Shown: positions 21,158 through 34,639, counted from the stretch's first letter. The stretch is DNA of 64,000 nucleotides from Codonopsis lanceolata (GCA_013146195.2 CM028381.1:53940099-54004098); one strand, 5' to 3'. Notes: generated from the sequence alone by a model not told the origin. Made by a program: numbers and translations.

Positions 21158-24100
21158 TGTAATAGCCCTCACCTCGACTCCAATGCGGAATCCTTCGCTG
21201 CGAGTCAAGACCAGCTGAAGACGGACAAGCATTTTAGCACCCGCTAAGCATAATGGTGCGAGTCAAAGATGAGCCATCAAGCTCGAACAGAATGTAAAGC
21301 CATAACGGCCATGAAATAATAAAACCAACACTGCTAGGAAGCGAATCATAAGTGGGACCAAAGTCTATAATTACAAACTAAGGAATACAAGGTGAGAGAG
21401 ACTACTATCTCGACAAATCTACGACGCCAGCGTGGCAACATTGCGCACGGGCATTTACAAACCATCGGCAAACCTAAGTCCGGGCGAATCAACAAAATAC
21501 CAACCCGATAAACAACCACTCAACATTTCAACATGCGAGAAGTAATAAATCAACTAAAGGAATAAGAGATTAAACACTAACAACTAAACCAATGTCTCTC
21601 GACTAAAGTTGTCGGAGACAGAAATAACAATAACATAATACTAGAACTCGCGAGCTAAAACCTTGCTCTCGGAAAGACAACGTAATAACTTCTAATTAAA
21701 TACAATAGCTCGACCAACAAGTCGGCTCCCAAAATAAATGACAATAAAATACTAACATAACTACCCAAGTAAAGTTTACATAACTTTATCATTCCGTGTC
21801 TCACAAGATAATAAATACAATAATAATAATAATAATAACTCCAAGCTATTGCCCGGAAGACCACCTCGCTATCCAACAAGCACCAGTCGCACAACGCCGC
21901 TAACGAGCTTCTTGCAAAAACTAAGGAAAACAAACACACGAAATGAGTCATAATGACCCAAGAAGTTACTAAATGCAAATGTATGGCATAGAATGACGTG
22001 GCATGGCATAATGCACAAGCATGTATAAATTGGTATCTTATCTTAGATACATACAATAATAAACTTGTATTAAGTCATCATGTAACATAAACTTCATAAA
22101 CCACATAGCACATTATCTTTCATATAAGTGCTTATACATACACGAAAAACCAAGATCTGATCCGGCCTAGCCCTCAATATTCAAACCATGGGTACAACCT
22201 CAAATGATCATAATCTGGTTTCAATCCTCAAATGATCACAACTCATCGGTTTTCTTAATGAGTACTCGTTACGTTATTCATCCAACCCCTCGATGAGAAA
22301 TGGGAGCTCGATATCGGGCTAGGTGGCAGCTAATCACGAGACCACATCCCACTATTGGCCATATAGTGAGGAGAAAGGGTACCAATGCAAATGATTCATA
22401 GCGAATGTTTCCCAAAGGCTATGAATCGTCCCCTATTGCTTAGACAAAACTAAGCACGCCACTTAATGGACTCAAATCAAGATGCTCAAGTAGATATTTA
22501 CTTGGATAAACCAATAAGGACCAAGTCCATCACAAAGGGCTCATCAAATCAAGTAGGTCATAATGCTCTACAAAACCCAATAAACAATGCACATAAATGT
22601 ACACACTTAACATGTTCAACTAACTTGTACGTTTAGTTCAAGAACCACATATTGAGGTATTCATAATCCTCAAGTCATCACCAATTCAAGCATAGCTTAT
22701 AGCTCAATAAATCACAACGTGAGGTCTACTATAGTCCTCTACTCAAGATTAAATCAAAGACTATTATTTAGTCTAAGAACAACCACAAACAAGGCTTAGC
22801 ATTTGGTTTCACTTAAAAGCACACCGGACTCAACCATAGTCCCAATTGTCATAAATAATCGAATTCCTCAAAACCATTCTCATGAATGACCAGACTACAC
22901 CGTAGTCCAAGACCCGCAAGTTTTCCAAGTACGTTCATCTGAATTTCCTAAAAAGAAATCTCATTCAAATAATCATTTCTTAAGGATACACTGAGATCAT
23001 TGATTGGTCTCTAATGCTCGTGCTCGAGGCACACGCTCTAAATAAATCCCCAATAAGCCTCTATATCGTGGGTGTCACAAATGGGACACAATTCGAGATG
23101 CGCTCGGGTACTCATCATCAAAACCAACCAAACCCAAACATCGTAGGATTTCAACCTAAGGCTCACTAACATCTTATTGAACCTAAAATGACTCCATTAA
23201 GTCTTAATATCACATTTCCTTAAATACATATTTCATACGTCCCAAAATTAACACATCAATCAAATTTATATCAATTCTCCCAAAAATAATCCGGGCTTGT
23301 TTCCCAAGCCTAAAAATCTAAGAACTCAACATAATCATAGTCAATCAAAACCCAAATGTCGTAGGACTTCAACCCGAGTTCATTAACGCTTTATTGAACT
23401 TATTTCGACTCCGTTGAGTCTAAATACTAAGTTTCATTTCTTACACATTTCATCAATCTCAACAATAACACCCACTTCAATTTATAACAATTTCCAAAAT
23501 AATTCGGGCTTAATTCCCAAGCCCTAAATTCATAAAATCTTAACAAAGAGATAACACATTTCTCCCAACACACAACATCATTCAAATCAACCTACACATG
23601 GCATTGATAAGTTCATACCTCCAAAAATACACAAAATAGGCATATTTCCCCAATGAACCCAAATAACATATGGACATGATTTCTAGCATGCTCATAAGCC
23701 TAGAAACACAAGATGAAGAGTAATCATATACCTCAACAATCATAGAAGCCACTCTACAAATGCTCTAACAAGTTTATACTTTCAAAAATCCCCAAATTGG
23801 GCATACAAAGCATATCAAGTGTTCATTGCCCACAAATAGCATATAGGTTGTTTTCCTTAGGGCCAATGAACCAAAAGCAAAAGGAAGTAACTTACCTAGA
23901 TTGAGTGAAAACTCAAGAGAATCAAAATCCGAACGGTGAACTTGTTCTACTCGTCGAGGGCTTCAAGATTCCAAGTTTGAAGGCACCTGACGGTTGATTG
24001 ATCGTCTTGGATCGAAGAGAGAAGAAGGCTAGGGCTTGAATCTCCCTTGGACTCTCTATCTCTAGTATGGTGAGAAGAGAAGAAATGAAAAGGATTTACT

Positions 24101-25129
24101 GATTTCTCAGTGGGTTTGGGTATTTATACCCCCAAAATAAGGAGGGCACAATAGACATTTTTGCACAATTAGTAGAGATTAGATTAATCAATCACTAATC
24201 TAACCTTAATTAACTTCCAACTAATGTTAGGACATGATTAGTTAAGTATGGAGTGTTAGAAGGGCTTTAGGGGGGTTTAATGAAGGTAGGATAGGCAATC
24301 TCGCAAAAACACAAACAAAGGAAAATCTCGTGTTCTCCCCTCACATGTTGAGGCAGGCTTTACTCTAGGCCAAAGCAAGCGCCCGAAGCTTCCGAGCCTC
24401 ATGATCATTTTGCAATGCTCCCAAAGATCGCCCGTAGCCGTGGACACCCGCCAGCATCGTCCACAAACTTGGTCTAAACACGCCCTAAATGGTCCCAAAC
24501 TCACAACCATTCTAAGGTCTAACCCAACTCAAAAAAGTCGGAAACACACCAACAACATCCCGAACAACCCTGAGCGAACCGAGGAGGTGCAACAACGCAA
24601 CCCGAACGACGAATGAACTCTAAAACGAATCGAGCAATGAAAGGAGACTTTTAAGGCAAGTCTAAGGGCTAATGAAGAAGCTTGAATACTTCTAAAAGTT
24701 GAATAACAACTAGGAAATAAGAGTTCCAAAGGAGAGACGCATTACACGACTCAATCAACTACTACGACAGAGACGAACGCTATCTCCAAAGCATCCAAAT
24801 CATCAATAGACTTAAGGAACACCTCCGACTTGAAGTCTAATGCATCTAAACATGTTAATAAACCATCTTATAGAGGTCTAGGACCAAGCCGAGGTCACGA
24901 ACACAAAACACAAGCAAGCCCTCAATCGCGACGCATTCCGACTATCGTCGAGTCACGACTTGTGACTTTAGCAAGTCAACAACTATATGGCATCTCTTAA
25001 TAGTGCTTTGGTCTTAATGTGGTCTCTCATACACATCTAGACCCTCTCGCAAACCAAACATACAGTCGACAAAGGAAGAAGTGCAAGTATGGCACGCAAA
25101 CCGAGCTAACGAAGGAGCGGGGTGTTACA
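21158..25129 (-). mobile_element. solo-LTR-like element A, 3.97 kb, minus strand (gypsy type)
   Basis: On the minus strand it runs from TGTAACACCCCG (25129) to GGGCTATTACA (21158), an inverted TGTAA...TTACA end pair as in LTRs. It is collinear with the plus-strand element at 31536-35999. Shared landmarks are the block GGGTTAGACCTTAGAATG (24500-24545), a TATA box (TATAAATA, 24121-24128), a leader ending in a donor-like TAG|GTAAGTTAC (about 23895), the block TGGGTCATTATGACTCAT (21943-21960) and an acceptor-like TTTTCCTTAG (about 21921). No gag-pol coding is inside, so a solo LTR is the simplest reading. CACTC occurs at both edges (21153-21157 and 25128-25132) but overlaps the right terminus, so the target duplication is uncertain. 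An (AAT)n run lies at 21820-21838. Confidence 0.7.
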
Positions 25130-25249
25130 CTCCTACCTTCATCCATAACTCCATTACACCCCATTAAAGTGAAGAATTTTTGAAGAAGAAGGAGAACATT
25201 CCATTGGCGACGCCGATCAAACTCACACTCTGGCTAAACTCTCTTCATC
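25130..25249 (+). other. resumed Athila 3' region between solo LTR A and LINE 1
   Basis: Short single-copy-looking segment between two insertions. It ends in ACTCTCTTCATC directly before the T-run that is the LINE poly(A) tail on the minus strand. Confidence 0.4.
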
Positions 25250-25507
25250 TTTTTTTTTAAAGCAAGGCGGAACCTGCAAGGAATATAATATATGAAAAAG
25301 GGGGAACAAACAAGAGGGGGACAACCTGCCTGACCCTAAGGGGCAAGGGGCCTAACCTCGACAACACAGCGGATAAAAAACAAAACAAACCCAAAAAACT
25401 AGACCCATTACAGCTTCCTGAAAGTGTAGAAACCCCACGTATCCATAGCAATAGCTTTGTTCACAATAGCAGAAGAGAAGCTTCGAGAGCACAGATATCT
25501 ACGATCG

Positions 25508-28500
25508 TCACGATGTATATGAGCAAGCACCAAACGATTCCGCTACGTAGTTTTTCTCTCGAAAAACATGATGTAAGCTGTACTCCAACAACAATGCACG
25601 ACAATCACGAAGTTCATAGCTATACTGCCAAGGATCAGCCTGAGACCCATTCAAAACATTCACTGCAACTAAAGAGTCGGATTCCACCTCAACCGCCTCC
25701 AAGCACAACGACCTACATAATTGTAAACCATCCTTAAGAGCTAAAATTTATCCTTTCATATTGGTACCTCTGCCGTAGAAACTCGAAAAGGCTCCAACAA
25801 ACACACCCATGTCATCCCGACACCTCCGCCGGTGCAAATTCCGTGTATAGAAGAACCATCCGTGTTCAACTTATACTTATGATTTTGAGGCGGCGACCAT
25901 TTCAACCATAAACCACGAAGTAGGAATCCGCTGAATTTGAATGTTAAGAGATTGCATAGCCATGCAATTATTCAAACTGCTTCTAGCCTTTGGAAAACAA
26001 AGGGTGGACATGTCCCGAATGCTCTCTAAAACCCGCGCCCAAATGGCATCCACTGTCATCGGCGTATTGTCAAACACAGCAGCACATCTAGATTTCCAAA
26101 CCTCCCAACACAGAAAAACAAAAATACCAAAACGACAACATCCATCCTGCCGACGAAACGAACCATTCGACCAAATCGAAAAGAGGTGCTGGAGATTAGT
26201 GTAATCACTGACCAACCTGAATCTAGCCGCGAACCTGTTCCAAAGAGTAGGCTGCAGCGGTTCGATCGGATGAATAAGTGATCAATCGATTCCACCCCAG
26301 GTGAACTTGGACAACAATAACAACGGGAGGCCAACGCAATATGACGAGATTGGAGATTCGAATCCACGGGGAGAGCATTCTGGAACAGTTTCCAGAGAAA
26401 ACCGCTCACCCGAGTCGGAATCCAATGCTGCCAGATTAATTTAGCCCATCGAACATTAGGCTCGGCCACACGATAGAATTTCCGAAATCACTTTCGAACC
26501 GAAGCTTCCTCGAATTTGATAACGTGTAGTCTAACTTATCGTGGAATATCCTCCATGCATTGAACATGATATAAATATCCTTGCAATTTCGGATTAACTA
26601 TAGCACGCAACTCATCCAAGCGTGGCATAGCATCCTCACATTTTATTTATTTTTATCCAAAGGAAGGGGTCCAACCAATCTTTCCCCACACCAATTATCA
26701 TCCCAAAATGAAATTTTACCTTGCCCAACCACCCACCTACTGCATTGTTGAACTTTCCATAGTTGGGACAAAATAGCTTTCCAAGGAGTAGACAAACCAA
26801 TAGATGGACCTGCGTTCTGAAGACCATATTTACCCAAGCTACTTTGGCCCAAAGACCCTCGCCAACTAAAATACGCCAGGCAAGCTTGGCGTGCAAGGAT
26901 TCCATCACCTGGACCAGAGGACGGATACCCAACCCCCCTTCCTCCGTTGGATGACAAACCTTGTGCCAAGCAATCCAATGAGTTCTCCGGGAGCCATTAG
27001 CATTCCACAAAAAATCGGTCATCCTTTGTTCCAGGGGATGAAGAACACTTTTAGGTAGCTTGAGAGCAGCCATTGCATAGATTGGAATACTACATAGGAT
27101 AGATTTAATGAGAATTATCTTAGCGCCGAATGAAAGGAGCCTCGCTCGCCAACCATTAATGCATTTAGCAATTTTAAACTCTAAATCCTCGAAATAAATT
27201 CTTTTCATCCGACCCTTACAAAGCGGCATACCCAAATATTTCAAAGGCCATAACTGTTGGGTACAGTCAGACCATCGGGATATTTGGAGAACTTTCCTCG
27301 CAGAACAATGTTTGGAAACATAGAAGCCACTTTTGTTTTTGTTAATCAGCTGCCCCGAGCTACTCTCGTAGTCTGACATAATTTGCTTCAAACCCATGAC
27401 GGATTTCTTTCCCGCATTACAGAAAACTAGCAGGTCATCAGCGAATAACAAATGAGAAACATTCACACCACCACGACCATGATAATAGGGAACAACTCGC
27501 CCCATATCAACCGCCCTGTTAATGTTATAGGATAGCACCTCCTGAGCTAAAATGAATAACATAGGCGATAGCGGATCTCCTTGGCGAACCCCCCGATGCG
27601 ATTTGAAAAAACCATGGGACTCCCCATTGATTTTAAGAGAATACCAATTATTCTCTAGCAAACCACGAATGGAACTACAGAAACTCTCGCTGAAACCATG
27701 TGCCGACAAAGCCCGAAGAAGAAAAGGCCATTCCAACCGATCATACGCCTTAGACATATCAAATTTAAAAACAACATTTCCGCCTCGAATCTTCTTATCA
27801 ATACGTTGCACCAACTCATGAGCCAACAAAACGTTTTCCTGAATACCCCGATCACGAACAAACCCAGATTGCTCCTGGGATATAAGATGAGGCACCAAGG
27901 AGGACAAACGAGAAGCATAGATTCTAGAAATTATTTTGGCCGAAAAGTTGCACAAGCTAATTGGTCTCAAATCACCAAAATTTTACGGGTTTCGACTCGA
28001 CTTTTTGGTATGAGAACCAAGGCAGTAGAAGAGATACCCCTATGGAATGAAGCCCCTTGAAAAAACTCCTTAATCGCAGCCACAACGTCCAACTTGATTA
28101 TGTCCCAACAGCCTTGAAAGAAAAAGCCTGTGAAACCGTCCGGGCCCGGAGCGCTATTTGGATTGAGCATTTTAATCGCCGACCAAATCTCTTCCTCAGT
28201 AGGCTGAGCATTTAAAAGTAAATTATCATCCGCCGTCACCTTCTGTGGAAAGTCTTGAAATAAATCTTCATCCACCACCGGATTATTAGAGGCAAAAAGA
28301 TTGGAGAAATAATCAGTTGCCATCGATCCGATTAACCCATTATCCTCACAAAGAGACCCGTCCGCTAATCTGACCCGCACTTTATTATGTTGGGCACGAT
28401 CCTTAATGCTTGCGTGAAAGAAAGAAGTGTTCCTGTCGCCATCTTTGAGCCATAGCTGTCGCGATTTCTGCTCCAACAATTCATCTTCCCATTTCAGAAG

Positions 28501-29497
28501 TTGACTCAAATGCTTCTTGGCTGCCACTAAACTATCTTCCACCGCAGAATCTCCTCCCTGTTGTAAGTCGAAATCAAGCCGCAAAATGGTATCCTGTATC
28601 GCCTCTATGTTGCGGTGAACATTCCCAAAAATATTCCAATTCCACCCTTTCAAAGCTTTGCGAAGAAGCTGCATTTTCCTAAACAGCACATCCATAGCCG
28701 AACCCCGACAAGGCTGTTGCCACTGATTCGCAATGAAAGGTAAAAAATCCTGATGGTCCAACCACATGCGTTGGAACCGAAAACCACTCTTTGGTTTGCT
28801 CTCATTCAAAACATCCACCAACAAAGGAACATGGTCAGAAACATCGGTCACCAGGTGCTTTATTCGAAGTCTAGAAAATTGAGTTTTAAAATCACTATTA
28901 ACAAGCACACGATCCAATCGCTTCCAAATTCATGACCCCGTGAGGCCGATTGTTACACCAAGTATACCTACTACCCTCAAAACCTGCATCCTCTAATCCA
29001 GCCTGCAGAATAAAATTGTTAAAATCGTCCATTGCCCCAAAGTCGCAAGGAGCGCCCCCAAGCTTCTCTATAGAACGCGTAATCACATTAAAATCCCCTC
29101 CTACCAACCAAGGTCCTTGACACCGATTACCAAAGGAAGCAAGCTGATCCCAAAGCTGACGACGATCAGCACGATCGCACTTCGCATATACAAAGGCGGC
29201 AAAGGCAGTAAAAGAATTGCCCAATTGGACGGACACCGTAATAAACTGATCTGAGCTATCAACCAAATTAATAACAACTTTATTATTCCATAGAAGCCAA
29301 ATGTGCTTATTAATAGGATTCAAGTGCAAGCTAGAATCAAAATGCATCCTCCGACAGAATTTGGACAGCCTGTCACCATGAGCTTTAGGCTCTAAAATAA
29401 CACATAAAAAAGGTTTATGTTTATTCTTTAACATCCTAAGATAAGTTCTAGTGGGTTTATTACACACACCACGAGCATTCCATATAACTATCGTCAT
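25508..29497 (-). pseudogene. LINE ORF2 (endonuclease, reverse transcriptase, zf-RVT, RNase H), copy 1, frameshifted
   Basis: Endonuclease 29497-28820: VIWNARG, a Glu in CVILEPKAHG, VGGDFNV, GSRYTWCNN, then in a shifted frame SDHVPLLVDV. Linker domain 28800-28000 with LWLKDGDRNTSFFH and PNSAPGPDGFTGFFFQ. Reverse transcriptase 27970-26640: RPISLCN, FKFDMSKAYDRLEW, HRGVRQGDPLSPMLF, LLFADDLLVF (the catalytic Asp pair), LKYLGMPL. zf-RVT 26469-26250: FLWKLFQNALPVDSN. RNase H-like tail about 25880-25508: a degraded VEVES...VNVLNGSQ and HHVFREKN. Frameshifts lie near 28930, 27965, 26830, 26640, 26500, 26260 and 25820 relative to copy 2, so the protein is broken. In the cell, ORF2 nicks target DNA and primes reverse transcription. 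Confidence 0.9.
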
Positions 29498-29504
29498 AAA
29501 AAAA

Positions 29505-31148
29505 TTATTGAGAGGAGTGAACCTGGGCTTTTGAAGCCGCCCTAGTGACACGGACATTTGCGGTCGAAAATTTAACTTTCCTTGCCTTCTTGATCAAGTC
29601 ATTGCAATACTTTACAAAAGACTCACGAAGATGGGCATTATCAATATCACAATCTGTAAAACATCTCGTCGCATCATCATCATCCTCCTCATAAATACCA
29701 CCCGTAGAATGCGCTTTGCCGTTACTTCGCGAAACTTTATAAAGTAATTCATTCCAAAGAGGACCCAGGTTATCAACATGTTGATTTTTGGGGCTATCCC
29801 TATGATGAATCTGACTAGTATCCTCCTTAGCCCCATTGCTCACTTTGTCTGGATTCACCCTTGCCATAACTTCAGTGACATCTGCCTCCAAGTCCACCAA
29901 GGCGCTAAAAGAATTCTGTAAGTTAACCACATTCGCTTTTTTTGGAGATGATGCCGCACCCATATCCATTCCTTTACCCTTCAGCCCTACCTTGGATTGT
30001 TGGTTAGGGAGCGGTTCCTCCACCAAATCAATGTGTTCGGCCTCCAAAGGAACTCCCCTATCATCCTTGGACATAGAAGATGATGGCATACTCTTATCGT
30101 GACTCTTAGAAACTGGATCCCATTGAGTCGAAGTATTAGTCAAAGATGAAGGATTAGTCATTGTAACATTAGTTGTTGGCTGGCCCGTAGCAACATTAAC
30201 CTCAGGTTTGCCGGATCTAGCTTGGGTGTTGCTCCTACCTTCCCCATGAACATTCTTAGAAACATGAACTTTCCCAGCTTCAGACGTGGTTTTATCAACT
30301 GGAGTTGGCTGCCCACCACGCACTGCTTTCCTACAACGATCCTTTATATGTCCCAATAGGCCACACCCAAAGTAAAAATTGATATTGCCTTCGAATTCCA
30401 AAGGTTGCCAGAATCCATGTTCCTTGGATGTACCAATCCAAAATCGCGAAGGTAACGGTTGAGAAACATCTACTTCAACACAAATACGTGCAAACAACGG
30501 TCTGGACAATGCCAAGGTTTTATCATCTGCTCTGAGAAAACTGCCCAGAGAGTTCCCAATGCATTGGAGAAACGAGGGGTTGAAATAAGTTAACGGCAAG
30601 TGATGCAGTCTAACCCAAACAGCCAATCGGGTATTATCCTTACGAAAAGCAAAGTCCGGCGACCATCGAAAGGAACGATACATACAAGACTGCATCATAT
30701 GCGACTCCTTAGACAAGGCTAACACCAAGTCCTCTGCTGAGGATAAACGAACCATAATATGGCGTGGGTCCAAGAGACCTACGGTGAAGGGGCCATTAAG
30801 CTTCCATGACTTCGCTATGTTATCCTGAATAGCATAGACGGAGGGCCTGCCAGCAGAAAACTTAAGAATTATTGTGTTTGCAAACTGCTTATCGGAGGCT
30901 TCAATTTCCAAAGGCGAGAAAAGACAACCAGGTTCGCCATTGAAAAGTGATGTTTGTCTTGGCACTAGCGGAATAGCTTGTAACACAGGTGCCCCGTTAC
31001 CCACAAAAGTTTTTGAATTGTTCACCACATTAGCATAAGAGGCAGCCTGTGGCATAGCATCATGTTGTGGAGGAACCGGCTGTTGAGCACCAGGATGCAA
31101 TCCAGAACTGCTGGGAGAGACATCAGGGGCTGCTGCCGTAGCCGCCAT
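29505..31148 (-). CDS. LINE ORF1 protein (DUF4283 and zinc-knuckle RNA-binding), copy 1
   Basis: A complete 547-residue frame starting MAATAAAPDVSPSSSG. The Ala/Pro/Ser-rich head is followed by a DUF4283-like domain (about residues 80-230; VWVRLHHLPLTYFNPSFL). Next comes a zinc-knuckle position (about residues 257-270) reading YFGCGLLGHIKDRC. The first cysteine of the CCHC knuckle is Tyr here, while copy 2 still has Cys (CFGCGLLGH), a single G-to-A change on the coding strand. The C-terminal half is low complexity with acidic clusters. ORF1 proteins bind LINE RNA and help form the retrotransposition particle. The stop codon falls 7 bp before the ORF2 Met at 29497. The start at 31148 is followed by a long open frame and is conserved in copy 2. 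The loss of Cys probably impairs the knuckle. Confidence 0.88.
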   Translation of the reverse strand: MAATAAAPDVSPSSSGLHPGAQQPVPPQHDAMPQAASYANVVNNSKTFVGNGAPVLQAIPLVPRQTSLFNGEPGCLFSPLEIEASDKQFANTIILKFSAGRPSVYAIQDNIAKSWKLNGPFTVGLLDPRHIMVRLSSAEDLVLALSKESHMMQSCMYRSFRWSPDFAFRKDNTRLAVWVRLHHLPLTYFNPSFLQCIGNSLGSFLRADDKTLALSRPLFARICVEVDVSQPLPSRFWIGTSKEHGFWQPLEFEGNINFYFGCGLLGHIKDRCRKAVRGGQPTPVDKTTSEAGKVHVSKNVHGEGRSNTQARSGKPEVNVATGQPTTNVTMTNPSSLTNTSTQWDPVSKSHDKSMPSSSMSKDDRGVPLEAEHIDLVEEPLPNQQSKVGLKGKGMDMGAASSPKKANVVNLQNSFSALVDLEADVTEVMARVNPDKVSNGAKEDTSQIHHRDSPKNQHVDNLGPLWNELLYKVSRSNGKAHSTGGIYEEDDDDATRCFTDCDIDNAHLRESFVKYCNDLIKKARKVKFSTANVRVTRAASKAQVHSSQ

Positions 31149-31253
31149 GAAGAGGAAAAACCCTAGACGGCCAAAACCCTAGAGAGAGAGAGAAAATTCC
31201 TTGACCCTGCTGCCTTTGATTTGACTATAGCCCAGCATTTTGCTAGTGATTTC

Positions 31254-31461
31254 ACTAAGATTTTTCCGTGTAAAACTTTGATATTTTTAGTGAAATTTGT
31301 GTGGCCTTGAGGCTTGGTCTACAAGTATTAAACTTGTAGATTGTTTTTGGTAAAAACTTGGACTTTATCCTTCTGTTTGGTACTGTGACAAACTTTAAAC
31401 TTATGCTGCTATTATTTGTTGCTTTATTGTGTTCGCCATTGTAGCTACAATCACAGCTACA
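31254..31461 (+). other. candidate right part (R-U5) of an LTR split by the LINEs
   Basis: Sequence just right of the 16-bp TTTTGCTAGTGATTTC. The left part of the presumed LTR (40891-41522) ends with the same 16-mer. The segment ends ...ACAGCTACA, followed after one base by TGGTAATCACATTG. The latter loosely resembles a primer-binding site of the initiator-Met-tRNA class with one extra base. LTR identity is an inference from the split 16-mer, the PPT at 40879-40890 and position. Confidence 0.35.
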
Positions 31462-33384
31462 TTGGTAATCACATTGACTTCTATTGAGAATCCGTGTTTT
31501 CACGTTCTTTCAAGGCTAGACTCTTGGGTAAAACTTGTAAGACCCCGAACCTTCGTGTAATTGACCTTATTGCTTTGCGTGTCGTTTAACCGTAACCTCG
31601 CTTACTTGACTTGAGGTAAGAACCTTGATTAATATAGGTAGGCTATATAAGAGCCAATACATTAGTTCCATATGTTCCATAGACCTTAACTAGTTAAAGT
31701 TACAAGTCGCATACCGACACTGTTCGTTACTTGACTCGGTTTAGTGTTTCCTCGCGTAGTTCTTTCGTGAGACCTCGATTTTACTCCTAATCATTCCTCC
31801 ACTTGTCTTGAGAGTTATTTGAGTCTCATAAGGCCTTGGTACACAAGTTTTATGCTTGTTTGTTGAATCGCCAGTTCGACCGTGTTGATTTTGGCCTTAG
31901 CGATTCCCCTCGTTGCTCGTATTGCCTCTATTTCGTCGTTCGAGGTGTTCGTTGAATTCTTGGCTTTATATTCAGATCTTAGCCATGTTTAAACAAGTCT
32001 TTTTCATGCCCAAGTCATCTTAGTTTGATTGGTGTTTGTTGGTAGTTTGATTCATTGATCATTCGTCGCGTGAGTTGAGCCTTGTTCTATCCTGTTCCGG
32101 GTGTTGTTCGGGTGCGTTTCCGACTCGTTTTGAGTAGGGTTAGACCTTAGAATGATTGCCCATAAGTTTGGGATCATTTAGGACAAGTTTAGACCAAGTT
32201 TTAGAGGTTCGGGCCGGGCGCATGGCACCTTGCGAGGCGCCCGCCTCGATTCAGGAGTAATTGCAAAGTGGTCTGAACTTGGGAGAAGCCTCTGCAGTTG
32301 AGGCGGCCGCATGGGCTTGGGTGAGGCGCCCGCCTCACCTGCTGGATGTGCAATTACGGGATTTCTTTCCCTGTTTTGATTTTGGGCGTGAAAAACCTAT
32401 ACTACCCCCATTTTAATCACTCCCCCTTGCCTTGTCCACAACTAGAAAGGGTAGGATTGTCCTCCCTAACCCTTTATAACCTTAAAACTTCCTCTTCCTT
32501 CCCCATTTTCTTCTTCAATCGTGAGTTTAGAGAGAGAGGGGGAGAAGGGGCTTCCATGGGAGATTCATCGATTCCCGGAGTTCCGGCCATCGGATTGTCG
32601 AGCCGCGACCGCCATCGCGAAGCCCTCGCCGAGTAGAGTCTTTCCCCTCGGTTTGTTTTCCACTTCCTAGACGTTTGTGGCTCGATTGAGGTACGTTACT
32701 TAAACCCTAGTTTCTCTCTCTACATGCATCTTGATGATAGATTGTTAGAGACTTGTTCCTTGTGAATTATTGTTGTTATACATGTCAAAATGATATGTTT
32801 TCATGGATATCAATAGATTTTGGTTAAGGGTTTGAAACCAAAGGGGTTATTGAGTATATTGGAATTATTATGATTTAAGATTGATTTTTGTTGGGTTAGA
32901 AACCCGGATAAATTGTAAATCCCGAATTTATGCCTCGCACTAGAAATTGGGACTTTGTAAATTGATCCCAATGAAATCAATTAATTATAAAAATTTTACT
33001 CGAACCTTGGGATAAATTCCTATAGCTTCTTGTGTTCATTGAACCTCAATTGCGAAATTTTGAGAATCGCTCGGGTGAGACCAAATTGGTAATAAGATTG
33101 ATTCTTGGCTTAGGACTCTAATTGAGTCTCTTGAATGATGTTAAGTGCGAGATTTTCGCTAGTTCTTGGGTGGGTTATGTGTGAGTCGAGAATGCGTAAC
33201 TCGAATGAAAGACGTTTTGAATGGGTTCAATGATGAACTAGAACCAATAATACTAGTTGGACTTTTAATGAAGTCCCAAGATTCGTAGGATTGTAATATG
33301 AGACTTTACTGGGGAACCCTGTTAACATCCTTGGAAAATCCGGAATTGCTTCGTGACAATTTTTCCCTTAGGAAGGATATTTGA

Positions 33385-33556
33385 ACCGTGTATGCCTTAG
33401 TACCCTCTATGATGGGAATCTTGAGTTGTCGTAAAGATGACTGAATGGTCCGTGTATGCCTAGTACCCTCTATGATGGGAATCTTGAGTTGTCGTAAAGA
33501 TGACTGAATGGTCCGTGTATGCCTTAGTACCCTCTATGATGAATCTTGAGTTGTTT
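33385..33556 (+). repeat. tandem repeat inside solo LTR B, about 64-bp unit, 2.7 copies
   Basis: The unit CCGTGTATGCCTTAGTACCC...TGTCGTAAAGATGACTGAATGGT appears three times in direct tandem. The second copy lacks one T, and the third is truncated after the TGATG...ATCTTGAGTTG part. Confidence 0.9.
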
Positions 33557-34639
33557 TAAGTCTTCTGTCCTTCAAGAGTGCATGCTTGATCTTTAGTTCC
33601 TTGGGAACCTCGAGAGGATTTATAATATTATCCATCTTATGATTCTATGGAACTGAGCTTGTTAAGGTTTGTTTGCGATTAATGCATGAACCTCTATGTC
33701 TACTTGAGATCATGATCTTTAAGCATATTGTATCTCTTATCTTTATAATTATCCTCTTATTGAGTATCAACGTGATTTGATTTATAATTCTATTAACAAA
33801 TGGAATTACAACTTGAAATTGAACTAAGCTTGGTTGGACAATAATCAACTTAGGTTTCTGCCTTTTATACTTGATTTAGTGATTTTGAACTAAGGTTTCT
33901 AAATGGAACGAGAACTTAGCCATGCCTCAAACAAGAACCTAGAAAGGAGTCTTGGAACACATATAGTGTTCAAACTCTATTTGACTGGAATTATAGAAAT
34001 GACTCGACGGAGTCGATGCTAGTGAGTCATTTAACAATACCGACTCAACGATAAACCCCTACGACGCTTGAAATCCGTTTAACTAGAATACTAGTTTCGA
34101 GATTCTTAATTTAATTCATGCTCATGCTTGATTACTAGCTGTAAAAGAATAACATGCCCACCTGACTTGAATGCGATCGCTGTTACCGTGCTCGTCCTTG
34201 CTTGATTTCTTAAATAAGTAAACATTACTTGTTTTCCCCAATAAGTCCAGCTGGCATACTTGTCTTGTCTTGTCCTGTCTTGTCTTCCCTGGTTGACAAT
34301 TCGTCTACCGTTACGAATCATGAGATTCGTGATAGTGATGGGTTCCGAACCGTGCAAACCCCTCCATTCTTGATCACTTTGGAGAAGAGTACCTTGTGTA
34401 ACCATTAGGGCGCTTGGAATAATACTATCCTTGGTCGATGTACCATCTCGTACATCCAACAGCACGTTCCTGTTAACATTTTATATTGCATGAGCTACAT
34501 TGCGGTACCAGATTTATATCATATCCTCTTATATGTGGATTTCTTCTAGCATTTGTGAGAACAAAGTGCTATCATGAATATGTAAACTAAATGCCTGTAT
34601 ATACTTGTTCTTGATCGCTTGACTTTCGTGATAGGCCTG

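Larger units (their letters stand above)
25250..31237 (-). mobile_element. LINE (plant L1 type), copy 1, near full length
   Basis: A minus-strand non-LTR retrotransposon. The poly(A) tail appears as a T-run at 25250-25258. The 3' end reads GGTTCCGCCTTGCTTT before the tail, ORF2 spans roughly 25500-29497, ORF1 29505-31148, and the 5' leader extends to 31237, just before the 16-bp sequence TTTTGCTAGTGATTTC (31238-31253). That 16-mer is found again at 41523-41538, directly before the poly(A) tail of copy 2, and not next to the tail of copy 1. The two copies are collinear and very similar over their whole length. Copy 1 has frameshifts in ORF2 but an open ORF1. Confidence 0.92.

Noticed and set aside
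25513..28060. Plus-strand frames inside LINE copy 1, and the same at 41752-45260 in copy 2
   Set aside because: They are antisense shadows of ORF2. The coding evidence (RT, RNase H motifs) is all on the minus strand.
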